Of a DNA stretch of 64,000 nucleotides, positions 16,688-25,209 are shown piece after piece. Below the pieces are notes generated by a model. The model was not told the origin of the DNA and ran no database searches. It was given only the letters and a program-made list of their open reading frames with translations. Each line of letters begins with the position of its first letter. The stretch's first letter is position 1. Made by a program: the position numbers and the translations under genes. Source of the DNA: JACVRW01 sp038323835 (lineage in GTDB: Bacteria > Actinomycetota > Thermoleophilia > Solirubrobacterales > Thermoleophilaceae); assembly GCA_038323835.1 (NCBI GenBank), contig JBBQHI010000004.1, positions 62,001 through 126,000 of the forward strand. The letters run 5' to 3'.

Positions 16688-18331
16688 GTGTCCAAGCGCA
16701 AGGCCAGCGACGTCTTCGTGGAGTGCCTCGAGGCCGAGGGCGTCAAGCATGTGTTCGGCATCCCCGGAGAGGAGACGCTCGATCTGAACGAGTCGCTCTC
16801 GCGCTCCTCGATCGAGTTCATTCCGGTGCGCCACGAGCAGGGCGGCGCCTATATGGCCGACGTGTACGGCCGGCTGACCGGCCACGCCGGGGTGTGCCTG
16901 GGCACGCTCGGCCCCGGCGCCCTGAACCTGGTCACGGCGGTGGCCGACGCCTACCTGGACCGGGCCCCGCTGGTGGTGCTCACCGGCCAGGGCGACCTCG
17001 AGCGCATGCACAAGGAGTCGCACCAGTACATCGACCTGCTGCGCGTGATGCGCCCGATCACCAAGTGGAACGCCCGCCTGTCCGACCCGGCGATCATCCC
17101 GGAGGTCGTGCGCAAGGCCTTCAAGGTGGCCGAGACCGAGAAGCCCGGCGCCACCCACATCGAGCTGCCCGAGGACGTGATGGCGGCGGAGATCGATGCC
17201 GAGCCACTGCCCCGCCGCCGTCTCGTGCCCCCCGAGCCCGCCGCGCGCGAGCTGCTGCGGGCCGCGGACCTGATCAGGGGCGCCATCCAGCCCGTGGCAC
17301 TGGCCGGCAACGGCGTGGTGCGCACCGGCGCCGTGGCCGCGCTGCGCGAGTTCGTGCGGGCCACCGGGATCCCCGTGGCCGAGACCTTCATGGGCAAGGG
17401 TCTGGTGCCGGCGGACAACGCGGGCTCGCTCGGCGCGGTGGGCCTCCAGGCGGGCGACTACCGGATGGCCGGCTTCGACGAGGCCGACGTGGTGCTGGCC
17501 ATCGGATACGACCTGGTGGAGCACTCACCCGAGCACTGGAACCCCGGCCGGGACAAGAAGATCATCTGCATCGACTCGGTTCCGGCCGAGATCGACGAGT
17601 ACTTCGTGCCCGAGGTGGAGCTGGTGGGAGACCTCTACCACGTGCTCACCCGCCTGAGTGAGGAGTGCCGCCACGTGCCCCACCGGGGAGGCTCGGAGCG
17701 CCTGCGCGACGTGGTGCACGGCCGCTTCGAGAAGGCCAAGGACGACGATGGCTTCCCGATGCAGCCGCCGCGCGCGCTCTGGGAGATCCGGCAGGCCCTG
17801 GGCCGGGAGGACATCCTGATCTCGGACGTGGGCCTCCACAAGCTGTGGATCGGGCGCATGTTCCCGGCCTACGAGCCCAACACCGTGCTGATCGCGAACG
17901 GCCTGGCAGGAATGGGCTTCGCCCTGCCGGCGGCCATCGCCGCGAAGCTCGTCCACCCCGAGCGCAAGGTCGTGACCGTGAACGGCGACGGCGGGTTCCT
18001 CATGAACTGCCAGGAGCTCGAGACGGCGGTGCGGCTGAAGACGCCGATCGTGAACGTGATCTGGGAGAACGGGCAGTACGGCTCGATCGTCTGGAAGCAG
18101 GACAAGAAGTTCGGGACCCACTTCGGCGTGGACTTCACCAACCCGGACTTCGTGAAGCTGGCGGAGAGCTTCGGCATGCCGGCCTGGCGCTGCGGCTCGG
18201 CGGACCAGTTCGGCGAGACCCTTCGGCGGGCCCTGACGCTCGACGTGCCGTCGCTGATCGTGCTGCCGATCGACTACTCGATCGACGTGGCCATCAGCGA
18301 CGAGCTGGGCGTCGAGACCGTGGCCACCTGA
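16688..18331 (+). CDS. Thiamine-diphosphate enzyme, acetolactate synthase large-subunit-like
   Basis: A 547-residue ThDP enzyme. The activating Glu lies in VRHEQGGAYMAD, the central NAD-like domain is complete, and the ThDP/Mg motif runs from GDGGFLMN to the ENGQYG segment. The C-terminal DFTNPDFVKLAESFG and the final PIDYS resemble catabolic acetolactate synthase (AlsS) more than the biosynthetic IlvB, and no small subunit gene is adjacent. It precedes an aldehyde dehydrogenase by 22 bases, so the enzyme might instead decarboxylate a 2-keto acid to an aldehyde that the neighbour oxidises; that is inference. GTG 16688 is fixed by the promoter. Confidence 0.85.
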   Translation: MSKRKASDVFVECLEAEGVKHVFGIPGEETLDLNESLSRSSIEFIPVRHEQGGAYMADVYGRLTGHAGVCLGTLGPGALNLVTAVADAYLDRAPLVVLTGQGDLERMHKESHQYIDLLRVMRPITKWNARLSDPAIIPEVVRKAFKVAETEKPGATHIELPEDVMAAEIDAEPLPRRRLVPPEPAARELLRAADLIRGAIQPVALAGNGVVRTGAVAALREFVRATGIPVAETFMGKGLVPADNAGSLGAVGLQAGDYRMAGFDEADVVLAIGYDLVEHSPEHWNPGRDKKIICIDSVPAEIDEYFVPEVELVGDLYHVLTRLSEECRHVPHRGGSERLRDVVHGRFEKAKDDDGFPMQPPRALWEIRQALGREDILISDVGLHKLWIGRMFPAYEPNTVLIANGLAGMGFALPAAIAAKLVHPERKVVTVNGDGGFLMNCQELETAVRLKTPIVNVIWENGQYGSIVWKQDKKFGTHFGVDFTNPDFVKLAESFGMPAWRCGSADQFGETLRRALTLDVPSLIVLPIDYSIDVAISDELGVETVAT

Positions 18332-18353
18332 GGCGACAAGCGAGGAGGACACC

Positions 18354-19820
18354 ATGGCCATTGCCACGCAGGAGCAGGTAGTCGAGAAGGTCGAGAAGCG
18401 CCTCTACATCGGCGGCGAGTGGCGCGAGGGGTCGGGCGGGGCCACGTTCCCCGTGATCGACCCGGCCACCGAGGAGCCGCTGTGCGAGGTGGCCGACGCC
18501 ACGCCCGAGGACGCCACCGCCGCCCTGGACGCGGCCGTCGCCGTCCAGGCCGAGTGGGGGGCCAGCGCGCCCAACGATCGCGCGGCCATCCTCTGGCGTG
18601 CGTTCGAGCTCCTCACCGAGCGCGCCGACGAGCTGGCCACCCTGATGACTCTCGAGATGGGCAAGCCCGTGGCCGAGTCGAAGTCCGAGATCGTCTACGC
18701 GGCCGACTTCTTCCGCTGGTCCTCGGGCGAGGCCCTGCGCCTCGACGGCTACTACAAGCAGTTCGGGAACGGCACCAGCCGTGTGCTCACCATGAAGCAG
18801 CCCATCGGGCCGAGCCTGATGATCACGCCCTGGAACTTCCCGCTCGCCATGGGCACGCGCAAGGTGGGCCCGGCGGTTGCGGCGGGCTGCACGATCGTGA
18901 TGAAGCCGGCGCAGCTCACGCCGCTGTCCATGCTGGCGCTGGGCCAAGTACTGGAGGAGGTCGGGCTGCCGGCGGGGGTGTTCAACATCGTCACCACGTC
19001 CTCCAGCGGGAAGGTCACGGCGCCGGTGATCGCGGACCCGCGGCTGCGGAAGCTGTCCTTCACCGGCTCCACCGAGGTGGGCAAGAAGCTGATCGAGGCG
19101 TCGGCGGCCAACGTGCTGAAGACCTCGATGGAGCTGGGGGGCAACGCCCCGTTCCTGGTGTTCGAGGACGCCGACCTGGACGCCGCGGTGGAGGGTGCGC
19201 TGCTGGCCAAGATGAGGAACATCGGCGAGGCCTGCACGTCGGCCAACCGCTTCCACGTGGCCGAGCCCGTGCGGGAGGAGTTCACGCGTCGCCTGGCGGA
19301 GCGCATGGGCGCCCTCAAGAGCGGGCCCGGCACGGAGGAGGACGTGAAGGTGGGCCCGCTGGTGGACGAGGACTCACGGCAGAAGGTGGCCGAGCTGGTG
19401 GCGGACGCGGTGGAGCGCGGGGCGAAGACGCTCACCGGCGGCCAGATCCCCGACGGCCGCGGCTACTTCTACCCGCCCACGGTCCTGGCCGACGTGCCCG
19501 AGGACGCGCGCGTGTTCACCGAGGAGATCTTCGGGCCGGTGGCCCCGATCGCCGGCTTCTCGAGCGAGGACGAGGCGATCGAGCGCGCGAACGACACCGA
19601 GTACGGCCTCGTGGCCTACGTCTTTACCCAGGATCTGAAGCGGGCGCTGCGGGTATGCGAGCGGCTTGAGACCGGGATGATCGGCCTCAACCAGGGCATG
19701 GTGTCGAACGCGGGCGCGCCATTCGGCGGCGTCAAGCAGTCGGGCATCGGGCGCGAGGGCGGCAACGAGGGCATCGAGGAGTACCTCGAGACGAAGTACG
19801 TCGCCGTGAACATGGATTAG
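18354..19820 (+). CDS. Aldehyde dehydrogenase, succinate-semialdehyde dehydrogenase-like
   Basis: A 488-residue NAD(P)-dependent aldehyde dehydrogenase. Motifs are PWNFPLAM, the cofactor loop FTGSTEVGK, the general base ELGGNAP, the nucleophile GEACTSANR and EEIFGPVAP. The C-terminal NQGMVSNAGAPFGG followed by KQSGIGREG is typical of the GabD/SSADH branch. A good ribosome binding site (GAGGAGG) precedes ATG 18354. It forms an operon with the ThDP enzyme. The stop is 4 bases from the stop of the convergent TetR gene, which may regulate it. Confidence 0.92.
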   Translation: MAIATQEQVVEKVEKRLYIGGEWREGSGGATFPVIDPATEEPLCEVADATPEDATAALDAAVAVQAEWGASAPNDRAAILWRAFELLTERADELATLMTLEMGKPVAESKSEIVYAADFFRWSSGEALRLDGYYKQFGNGTSRVLTMKQPIGPSLMITPWNFPLAMGTRKVGPAVAAGCTIVMKPAQLTPLSMLALGQVLEEVGLPAGVFNIVTTSSSGKVTAPVIADPRLRKLSFTGSTEVGKKLIEASAANVLKTSMELGGNAPFLVFEDADLDAAVEGALLAKMRNIGEACTSANRFHVAEPVREEFTRRLAERMGALKSGPGTEEDVKVGPLVDEDSRQKVAELVADAVERGAKTLTGGQIPDGRGYFYPPTVLADVPEDARVFTEEIFGPVAPIAGFSSEDEAIERANDTEYGLVAYVFTQDLKRALRVCERLETGMIGLNQGMVSNAGAPFGGVKQSGIGREGGNEGIEEYLETKYVAVNMD

Positions 19821-19824
19821 GCCC

Positions 19825-20436
19825 TCAAGCGAGCAGCAGCTCGCGCGCCGTCTGGCGCAGCGTCTTCTCCACCTTGCGCTCCGACAGGCCGGCCAGGCAC
19901 AGCTCGCGGTAGGTCTCGTAGCTCGTGAGGGTCATGAGCAGAGCCACGGCGCGCTTGTCGGTGAGCTTGGGCCTCAGCGCGTCCACCCTGCGTAAATGGC
20001 TCACCAGCCGCTCCACTGAGGTGCGGCGGTCGGCTCGCTGGCGATCCACCAGGTCGCGCGCGGCCGGGTCTATGGCCGCCACGCCGTACACCTGAGCCAG
20101 CACCTCGTCCTCCGAGGCCCAGAAGCCGGTGAAGTTCCAGATCGTCTCCACCAGGGCGTCGGCCGGGTCCGGAAGCACCACGGAGTCCTCGACGGCCGCC
20201 AGTGAGGGGTTGGCGGAGAAGCTGTCGCACGCCGCTTGGAGCAGCTCGAGCCGGGAGCCGAAGTGCTGGTAGAGCGTGGCTCGGGCGATCCCGGCGCGCT
20301 CGGCCACCGCGTCCACCGTGGAACGGTGGAAGCTCCCCTCCGCCAGCAGGGCCCGGACAGCGGTGACGATTCGCGCCCGCGTGAGCACCGATCGCTTCTG
20401 GCGACCGCCTCCGCGGTAGGCGGCAGTGGTGGACAT
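19825..20436 (-). CDS. TetR family transcriptional regulator
   Basis: A 203-residue repressor. The N-terminal helix-turn-helix is visible (STVDAVAERAGIARATLYQHF, split around residues 40-60), followed by an all-helical ligand/dimer domain ending in a Cys near LCLAGLSE. ATG 20436 is 8 bases after TATACA on the minus strand, so the mRNA is probably leaderless. Candidate operators lie just upstream (near-palindrome 20433-20447 and inverted repeat 20492-20508). It is convergent with the aldehyde dehydrogenase and divergent from the M23 peptidase gene. Confidence 0.9.
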   Translation of the reverse strand: MSTTAAYRGGGRQKRSVLTRARIVTAVRALLAEGSFHRSTVDAVAERAGIARATLYQHFGSRLELLQAACDSFSANPSLAAVEDSVVLPDPADALVETIWNFTGFWASEDEVLAQVYGVAAIDPAARDLVDRQRADRRTSVERLVSHLRRVDALRPKLTDKRAVALLMTLTSYETYRELCLAGLSERKVEKTLRQTARELLLA

Positions 20437-20444
20437 TCCGGAAA

Positions 20445-20450
20445 TGTATA
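20445..20450 (-). promoter_or_regulatory. Probable -10 element of the TetR gene
   Basis: On the minus strand TATACA ends 8 bases before the ATG at 20436. It overlaps the near-palindrome ACATT-CCGGA-AATGT, so a bound repressor would block it. Confidence 0.5.
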
Positions 20451-20491
20451 CCCACCGTCCACCTTCTGGCGAGCGAAACGAGACGGCGAAT

Positions 20492-20508
20492 ATGGACTAT
20501 CCGTCCAT
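20492..20508. promoter_or_regulatory. Inverted repeat, candidate TetR operator
   Basis: ATGGAC (20492-20497) and GTCCAT (20503-20508) are exact inverted arms around TATCC. It lies 55 bases from the TetR start, between TetR and the divergent M23 gene. Binding by this TetR is inference. Confidence 0.4.
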
Positions 20509-20599
20509 TTTCCGCGCCCTTCGCTCTCCCGCGCGCGGATCCTGCACGACCGCTTGCAGAAGGTGACCACGTGCCGGCACCTGCCGAGGCTCCTGGTGG

Positions 20600-21622
20600 A
20601 TGTGCCCCTCCGGAAGGATCCGATGGGGCGTCGCCGTCATGGTTGGCGCCGTCTTTCTGCTGCCCGTTCCGGAGCAGGTGCTCGCCGCCAGTCCGAAGGT
20701 CGCCGCCCTCCAAGCCGCCCTCAAGGTGAAGGGCCTCTACACCGCCGAGGTGGACGGTGTGCCCGGACCGATGACGCGCTCGGCCACGGTCCGCTTCCAG
20801 CGACGAGCCCATCTGACGGCCGACGGCGTGGCCGGACCCCGGACGCGCCGCGCGCTCGGTCGCCGCGGCCGCCCATTGCTGGGAGCTCGCATCCTGGCCT
20901 CCCCTCAGGTCGGCTGGGACGTGGCCTCGGTCCAGTTCTTCCTCTGGCGCCGCGGCTTCTCGCCCGGGGCCATCGACGGCGCCTTCGGCTTCGGCACCAT
21001 CCGTGCGGTGGTGGCCTTCCAGCGCTCAGTCGGAATCGCCGGAGACGGCGTGGTGGGCCCGCAGACGATTCGCGCGCTCAAGCGCAGCCACACCGAGATC
21101 CACCCCGACACCACCGTTCGCTTCTACCGGCCGGTGTCCGGCCCGATGGGCGACGGCTTCGGTCACATCGACGGGCGGCGTCACACCGGAGTCGACTTCC
21201 CCGCGCCCAGCGGCACCCCCATCAGGGCGGCGGGGCGCGGCGTGGTGGTCTTCGCCGGCTGGAACACCGGCGGCTACGGCAAGCTCGTGGTGATAGCCCA
21301 CCGGCTCGGCTTCGCCACCTGGTACGCGCACATGTCCCGGATCTCCGTGAGTACCGGGCGCGCGGTGACCGGCGGAACCATCCTCGGCCGCGTGGGCGCC
21401 ACCGGCCACGCCACCGGCCCGCACGTGCACTTCGAGGTCCGGCGCTTCGAGGTGCCGATCGACCCCATGCCCTACCTGCTGGCGAGCACCGCCGCCCGGA
21501 TCAGCACCGCCGCTCCGGTAGGGCGCGCGCTCGAGTGCGGGCACGGCTCCGGCGGGCAGGACCACCCCGTGGCGCCCCGAGGCCCCAGGCGTATCGCCCG
21601 CGCCCGCCTCGCCGGCTGCTGA
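20600..21622 (+). CDS. Secreted M23 peptidase with two peptidoglycan-binding domains
   Basis: A 340-residue cell-wall hydrolase. After a signal peptide (core about 9-28) come two PG_binding_1 repeats (KVAALQAALKVKGLY and the VASVQFFLWRRGFSPG repeat, each with a G-P-x-T-x-x-A/R consensus), then a LytM/M23 zinc endopeptidase domain. Metal ligands are in GRRHTGVDF and GPHVHFEV, and the catalytic His in WYAHMS. It cleaves peptidoglycan cross-bridges outside the membrane. The tail of about 45 residues is low-complexity and basic. ATG 20600 is the first start giving a signal peptide; a GTG at 20629 is an alternative. Confidence 0.9.
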   Translation: MCPSGRIRWGVAVMVGAVFLLPVPEQVLAASPKVAALQAALKVKGLYTAEVDGVPGPMTRSATVRFQRRAHLTADGVAGPRTRRALGRRGRPLLGARILASPQVGWDVASVQFFLWRRGFSPGAIDGAFGFGTIRAVVAFQRSVGIAGDGVVGPQTIRALKRSHTEIHPDTTVRFYRPVSGPMGDGFGHIDGRRHTGVDFPAPSGTPIRAAGRGVVVFAGWNTGGYGKLVVIAHRLGFATWYAHMSRISVSTGRAVTGGTILGRVGATGHATGPHVHFEVRRFEVPIDPMPYLLASTAARISTAAPVGRALECGHGSGGQDHPVAPRGPRRIARARLAGC

Positions 21623-21627
21623 AGCGC

Positions 21628-22938
21628 CTACTGCTCCTGCGAGCCGCGCGCCATCGCGCGCAGGTCCAGGGCCTTATCGAGCGTGGCCTCGTCCACGCCC
21701 TTCTCCAGCGCGACCTCGCGGATCGTCCGCCGAGACCTCACGGCCTCGTTCACGATCTCCGTGCCGCGGTCGTATCCGATGTGAGGGTTCAGGGCCGTGG
21801 CAATGGCCGGAGTTGATTCGGCATGGCTCAGGAGCACATCCTCGTTGGCGTCGATCCCGCTCACGCAGCGGTCGGCCAGGAGCCGGCAGGTTGAGCTGAG
21901 GATGCGGATCGAGTCGAAGACGTTGCGCGCGATCAGCGGCACGCGCACGTTCAGCTCGAAGTTGCCCTGAGTGCCGGCGATCGTTACCGCGGTGTCGTTG
22001 CCGATCACCTGCGCGGCCACCTGGAGGGTGACCTCCGGGATCACGGGGTTCACCTTGCCGGGCATGATCGAGGAGCCCTTCTGAAGCTCCGGTAGCTGGA
22101 GCTCCACCAGTCCGGTGCGCGGTCCGGAGCCCATCAGGACCAGGTCGTTGGCGATCTTGGTGAGCGACACCGCCACCACCTTCATCGCGCCGTGCAGCTC
22201 CACCAGGCCGTCGCGGGCGGCCTGCGCCTCGAAGCGGTCGCGCGGGGCCACGCCCAGGCCGAGCCGCTCGCGAACGCGCTTCGCGAACTCCGGGTGGGTG
22301 TTCAGGCCTGTGCCCGCGGCCGTGCCGCCGAGCGGGATCTGCTCCGCTCGGCCGAGCGCGTCGTTCACCCGGTCGCGGCCCAGCGTCATCTGGGCGGCGT
22401 AGCCGCCGAACTCCTGTCCCAGGGTCACCGGAACGGCGTCCATCATGTGCGTGCGCCCCGCCTTCACCGTGTCGGCGAACTGCGCCGCCTTGCCGGACAG
22501 CGCCGCCGCCAGGCCGTCGATGGCGGGCAGGAGCTGCTCGCGCACCTCGGAGACGGCGGCCAGATGGACGGCCGAGGGGAACACGTCGTTCGAGGACTGC
22601 CCCATGTTCACGTGGTCGTTGGGGTGCACGCCCTCGCCGGCGAGGTGGGCGATCACCTCGTTGGCGTTCGTGTTCGTGGACGTTCCCGAGCCGGTCTGGA
22701 AGACGTCGATCGGGAACTGGTCGTCGTGCTCGCCCGCGGCCACCTCGTCGCCCGCCCGGGCCACCCGCTCGGCCACGTCGGGGTCGAGGAGACCCAGCTC
22801 GCCGTTCACCCGCGCGGCCTCGGCCTTCACCCGGCCGAGCCAGCGCACCACGGGAACCGGCACCCGCTCCCCCGAAACGGGGAAGTTCTCAACCGCCTTG
22901 CTCGTTTCCGGGCCCCACAGCTCCTGGCGAACCGCCAT
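21628..22938 (-). CDS. fumC: Fumarate hydratase class II
   Basis: TCA-cycle enzyme interconverting fumarate and (S)-malate. The 436-residue protein has the superfamily signature GSSIMPGKVNP, the substrate-site segments SGTSTNTNANE and GQSSNDVFPSA, and the catalytic His region in TLGQEFGG. I use ATG 22938 because GAGGAGA lies 3-9 bases upstream; an ATG at 22962 would precede it. Upstream the minus strand carries TATAGCCT, a plausible -10. Convergent with the M23 gene, 5 bases apart. Confidence 0.95.
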   Translation of the reverse strand: MAVRQELWGPETSKAVENFPVSGERVPVPVVRWLGRVKAEAARVNGELGLLDPDVAERVARAGDEVAAGEHDDQFPIDVFQTGSGTSTNTNANEVIAHLAGEGVHPNDHVNMGQSSNDVFPSAVHLAAVSEVREQLLPAIDGLAAALSGKAAQFADTVKAGRTHMMDAVPVTLGQEFGGYAAQMTLGRDRVNDALGRAEQIPLGGTAAGTGLNTHPEFAKRVRERLGLGVAPRDRFEAQAARDGLVELHGAMKVVAVSLTKIANDLVLMGSGPRTGLVELQLPELQKGSSIMPGKVNPVIPEVTLQVAAQVIGNDTAVTIAGTQGNFELNVRVPLIARNVFDSIRILSSTCRLLADRCVSGIDANEDVLLSHAESTPAIATALNPHIGYDRGTEIVNEAVRSRRTIREVALEKGVDEATLDKALDLRAMARGSQEQ

Positions 22939-23104
22939 GCGTCTCCTCTGTCGCTTTCCCACCGCAGGCTATACACCGGCCGCCACGGGCCGGGGCACCC
23001 CGGAGGCGCGCCTTCGCCTCGCCTTCGGGCCGCGAACCGCTGCATTTCACTCGCAGGCCGCGCAATTCCGGGAACCCCGTGTTCTGATCGATTCACACCC
23101 TCCT

Positions 23105-23614
23105 ATGTCTGTTCTCACCCACACGAACGAGCCGAGCCGCTCAGACGCCGATCGACGGGACACCGTCCGCTTCTGCTCGCGCTGCGGCACGCACGACGAT
23201 CAGCCCGCCAGCCGCGTCGCGCTGCGCCGCCGGGTGTGCGCCACGTGCGGGATGGGCGTGATGCTCACCGCCCTCGGAGACGCCCTCCCGGGCCAGGCGG
23301 CCGCCTTCCTCGTGGTCACGCCAGACCTCGCCGTCAGCGCCGTCAGCCGGGCAGGCGACAAGATCTTCGGCGACGAGGAGACCCTCGTCGGTGCCCACCT
23401 GCTCGACGTGGTGACCAGCCCGCTCGGGGATGGCCAGCTCGAGGATCACGCTCGCCGTGCCGCCCAGCGGCGCCGCGAGACGCTCTACCTTCCCGTGCGG
23501 CTGAAGGCCGCGTACCCGCCGGCCGTGGGCACCCTGTCGGCTCGCATCTCACATTGCTCTTCCCCCGCCGCCGCGCTCCTCGCGGTCGAGCCGGGCCGCT
23601 TCTCTTTTCGCTGA
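23105..23614 (+). CDS. Zinc-ribbon plus PAS-like domain protein, unknown function
   Basis: A 169-residue soluble protein. Residues about 24-54 contain two CxxC knuckles (CSRC and CATC, about 18 residues apart), a zinc-ribbon layout. The following region (FLVVTPDLAVSAVSRAGDK then a DVVTSPLGD segment) looks like the start of a PAS-type sensor domain. No catalytic output domain is present. I do not know the function; a redox or ligand-sensing adaptor is possible. It lies upstream of the MerR-type regulator, 193 bases away, on the same strand. Confidence 0.7.
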   Translation: MSVLTHTNEPSRSDADRRDTVRFCSRCGTHDDQPASRVALRRRVCATCGMGVMLTALGDALPGQAAAFLVVTPDLAVSAVSRAGDKIFGDEETLVGAHLLDVVTSPLGDGQLEDHARRAAQRRRETLYLPVRLKAAYPPAVGTLSARISHCSSPAAALLAVEPGRFSFR

Positions 23615-23623
23615 TCCGGCGCC

Positions 23624-23725
23624 CGGAAACTGTGCAAGAACGGGTGCACCGCTTGCGCTGAGTTCTCGCGCAGACGACAAAACCTCCATCTACGCAACCC
23701 TCGGGTGCCGCGGAACCTGTGCAAG
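23624..23725 (+). promoter_or_regulatory. Direct repeat pair upstream of MerR-type gene
   Basis: CGGAAACTGTGCAAG (23624-23638) and CGGAACCTGTGCAAG (23711-23725) match at 14 of 15 positions and are 87 bases apart, about eight helical turns. They lie in the 193-base gap before the MerR/CarH-like regulator and could be its autoregulatory operators. Confidence 0.45.
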
Positions 23726-23807
23726 CAGGGCGCAGGCCTCGTAACGGTGCCGGGGATGTGCGAAGTAGTGCCACGACGCTGACGCGGTCAGTCGATCTGG
23801 AGGTCAA

Positions 23808-24710
23808 GTGAGCGGGATCAGGACAAACGCCGCCGCCGAGTTGCTCGGGGTGAGCCCAAATACGCTGAGAAGCTGGGAGCGCCGCTTCGGCTATCCCAAG
23901 CCGCGGCGTACGCAGGGCGGCCACCGCCAGTACGAGCTCACCGAGCTCGAGTCGCTCCGTCGCGCGCTCCTGGAGACGCACAACATCTCCTCCGCCATCG
24001 AGCTCGCCCGCCAGCGCGGCGAGGGCCCCTCGTCCCCCGCGCGTCTGCTCGACGCCTTCGACCACTTCGACGAGAGCACGGCCGACCGCATCCTCGAGGA
24101 GAGCCTTGCCGTCCGCTCGGTCGAGCGCACGGTCGAGGAGGTTCTGCTTCCCGCGGTCGAGCTCGCCCACGAGCGTGACGGTCGCGATGCCGAGCGTGAG
24201 CTCGGTAGCCGCTGGGCCACCGGTTGGCTCCACGCCGCCCGCCGGGTGGTGCCGCCGGCGAGTCGCCCCCAGGGTGTTCTGCTCTTCGACTCGAGCCCCC
24301 GGCTCGATCTCGAGTCCCTGCACGTACAGGCCCTCGAGCTGGCGCTTCGCCGTGCCGGCTTCCGCACGCTGCTGCTGGCCTTCGACCTCCCGCCCGAGCG
24401 GGTGGTGCGCGCGATCCGCGCCCTCGACCCCACCGCGTTCGTGTTCTGCGGCGGCGAGGCCACCCTCGAGGTGGTGGGTCGCTTGGTGTACACCGTGCGC
24501 CAGGTGGGCTCCGCCGCCCCGGTGTTCGAGTACCGCGAGTCGATGCCGGTCACCGGCGAGCACGGGATCCCGTCGCTTGGATCCCGGCCCGGCGAGGCCG
24601 TGGAACGGCTGAAGGGCTACGTGGACAGCGGCCGGCTCGAGCAGATCGTGGTCTCGGCCGACGCACCCCCCGCACCGCCGGTGCGCGTGCCCGTCGGCTC
24701 CGCCGGATAA
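23808..24710 (+). CDS. MerR-type regulator with CarH-like, degenerate cobalamin-binding region
   Basis: A 300-residue regulator. Residues about 3-70 are a MerR winged helix (AAELLGVSPNTLRSWERRFG, then GGHRQYEL). About 80-170 is an all-helical domain and 175-285 a Rossmann-like domain, the layout of B12-binding light sensors of the CarH/LitR family. The cobalt-ligand motif DxHxxG reads SLHVQA here: the His is kept but Asp and Gly are not, so cobalamin binding is doubtful. GTG 23808 follows the ribosome binding site GGAGGT. Confidence 0.85.
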   Translation: MSGIRTNAAAELLGVSPNTLRSWERRFGYPKPRRTQGGHRQYELTELESLRRALLETHNISSAIELARQRGEGPSSPARLLDAFDHFDESTADRILEESLAVRSVERTVEEVLLPAVELAHERDGRDAERELGSRWATGWLHAARRVVPPASRPQGVLLFDSSPRLDLESLHVQALELALRRAGFRTLLLAFDLPPERVVRAIRALDPTAFVFCGGEATLEVVGRLVYTVRQVGSAAPVFEYRESMPVTGEHGIPSLGSRPGEAVERLKGYVDSGRLEQIVVSADAPPAPPVRVPVGSAG

Positions 24711-24713
24711 CTG

Positions 24714-24731
24714 CGCGGCTGCGCTCCTCGC
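24714..24731 (+). repeat. Partial copy of the dispersed hairpin repeat
   Basis: GCGCGGCTGCGCTCCTCGCC matches the right-hand half (GGGCTGCGCTCCTC) of the repeat family; the left stem arm is missing. Confidence 0.45.
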
Positions 24732-24759
24732 CTGAGCGACCGTCGTCCGCCCCCCCGCT

Positions 24760-24765
24760 TAGCAT
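24760..24765 (+). promoter_or_regulatory. -10 element of leaderless MarR gene
   Basis: TAGCAT ends 9 bases before the ATG at 24775, without a Shine-Dalgarno sequence. Confidence 0.55.
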
Positions 24766-24774
24766 CGCGCGGGG

Positions 24775-25209
24775 ATGTCGTCCCTTGAACTAGGCGACCC
24801 CCTCGCCCACCGGGCCCTTCAGGCCCTCGTCCGGGCGGAGGCGGCCGTACGCCGCCGTCTCGCCGTGGAGCTGGAGCGGGCCGGGGTGTCAGCGGCCGGA
24901 TTCTCCGCGCTGGTGGTCCTGACCACCGCCGGGGGCTCGCTCGAGCTGCGCACGCTCCGCCGTCGCTTCGGTTGGAGCAAGGCGAACGCCACCGAGGTCA
25001 CCGAGACGCTGGAGGCCCGCGGGTTCGTGAACCGTCATCGCCTGCCCGCGGACCGGCGAGCCGTGGTGGTGGACCTCACCCGGCAGGGACGCGGCCTGGT
25101 GGACCGCCTCTTCCCCGAGCACGCCGAGCGGGTCAGCGAGGCCTTCGGGGCACTGGACGACGGCGAAAAGCGCTCACTCGCGGAAATCTGCCGCAAGCTC
25201 GCGGCTTAA
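24775..25209 (+). CDS. MarR family transcriptional regulator
   Basis: A 144-residue winged-helix regulator: dimer helix at the N-terminus, recognition helix in RRRFGWSKANATEVTETLE and the beta-wing segment ADRRAVVVDLTRQG. Length and order are typical for MarR. Ligand and targets unknown. The stop overlaps the stop of the convergent CAP-domain gene by four bases. Confidence 0.88.
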   Translation: MSSLELGDPLAHRALQALVRAEAAVRRRLAVELERAGVSAAGFSALVVLTTAGGSLELRTLRRRFGWSKANATEVTETLEARGFVNRHRLPADRRAVVVDLTRQGRGLVDRLFPEHAERVSEAFGALDDGEKRSLAEICRKLAA

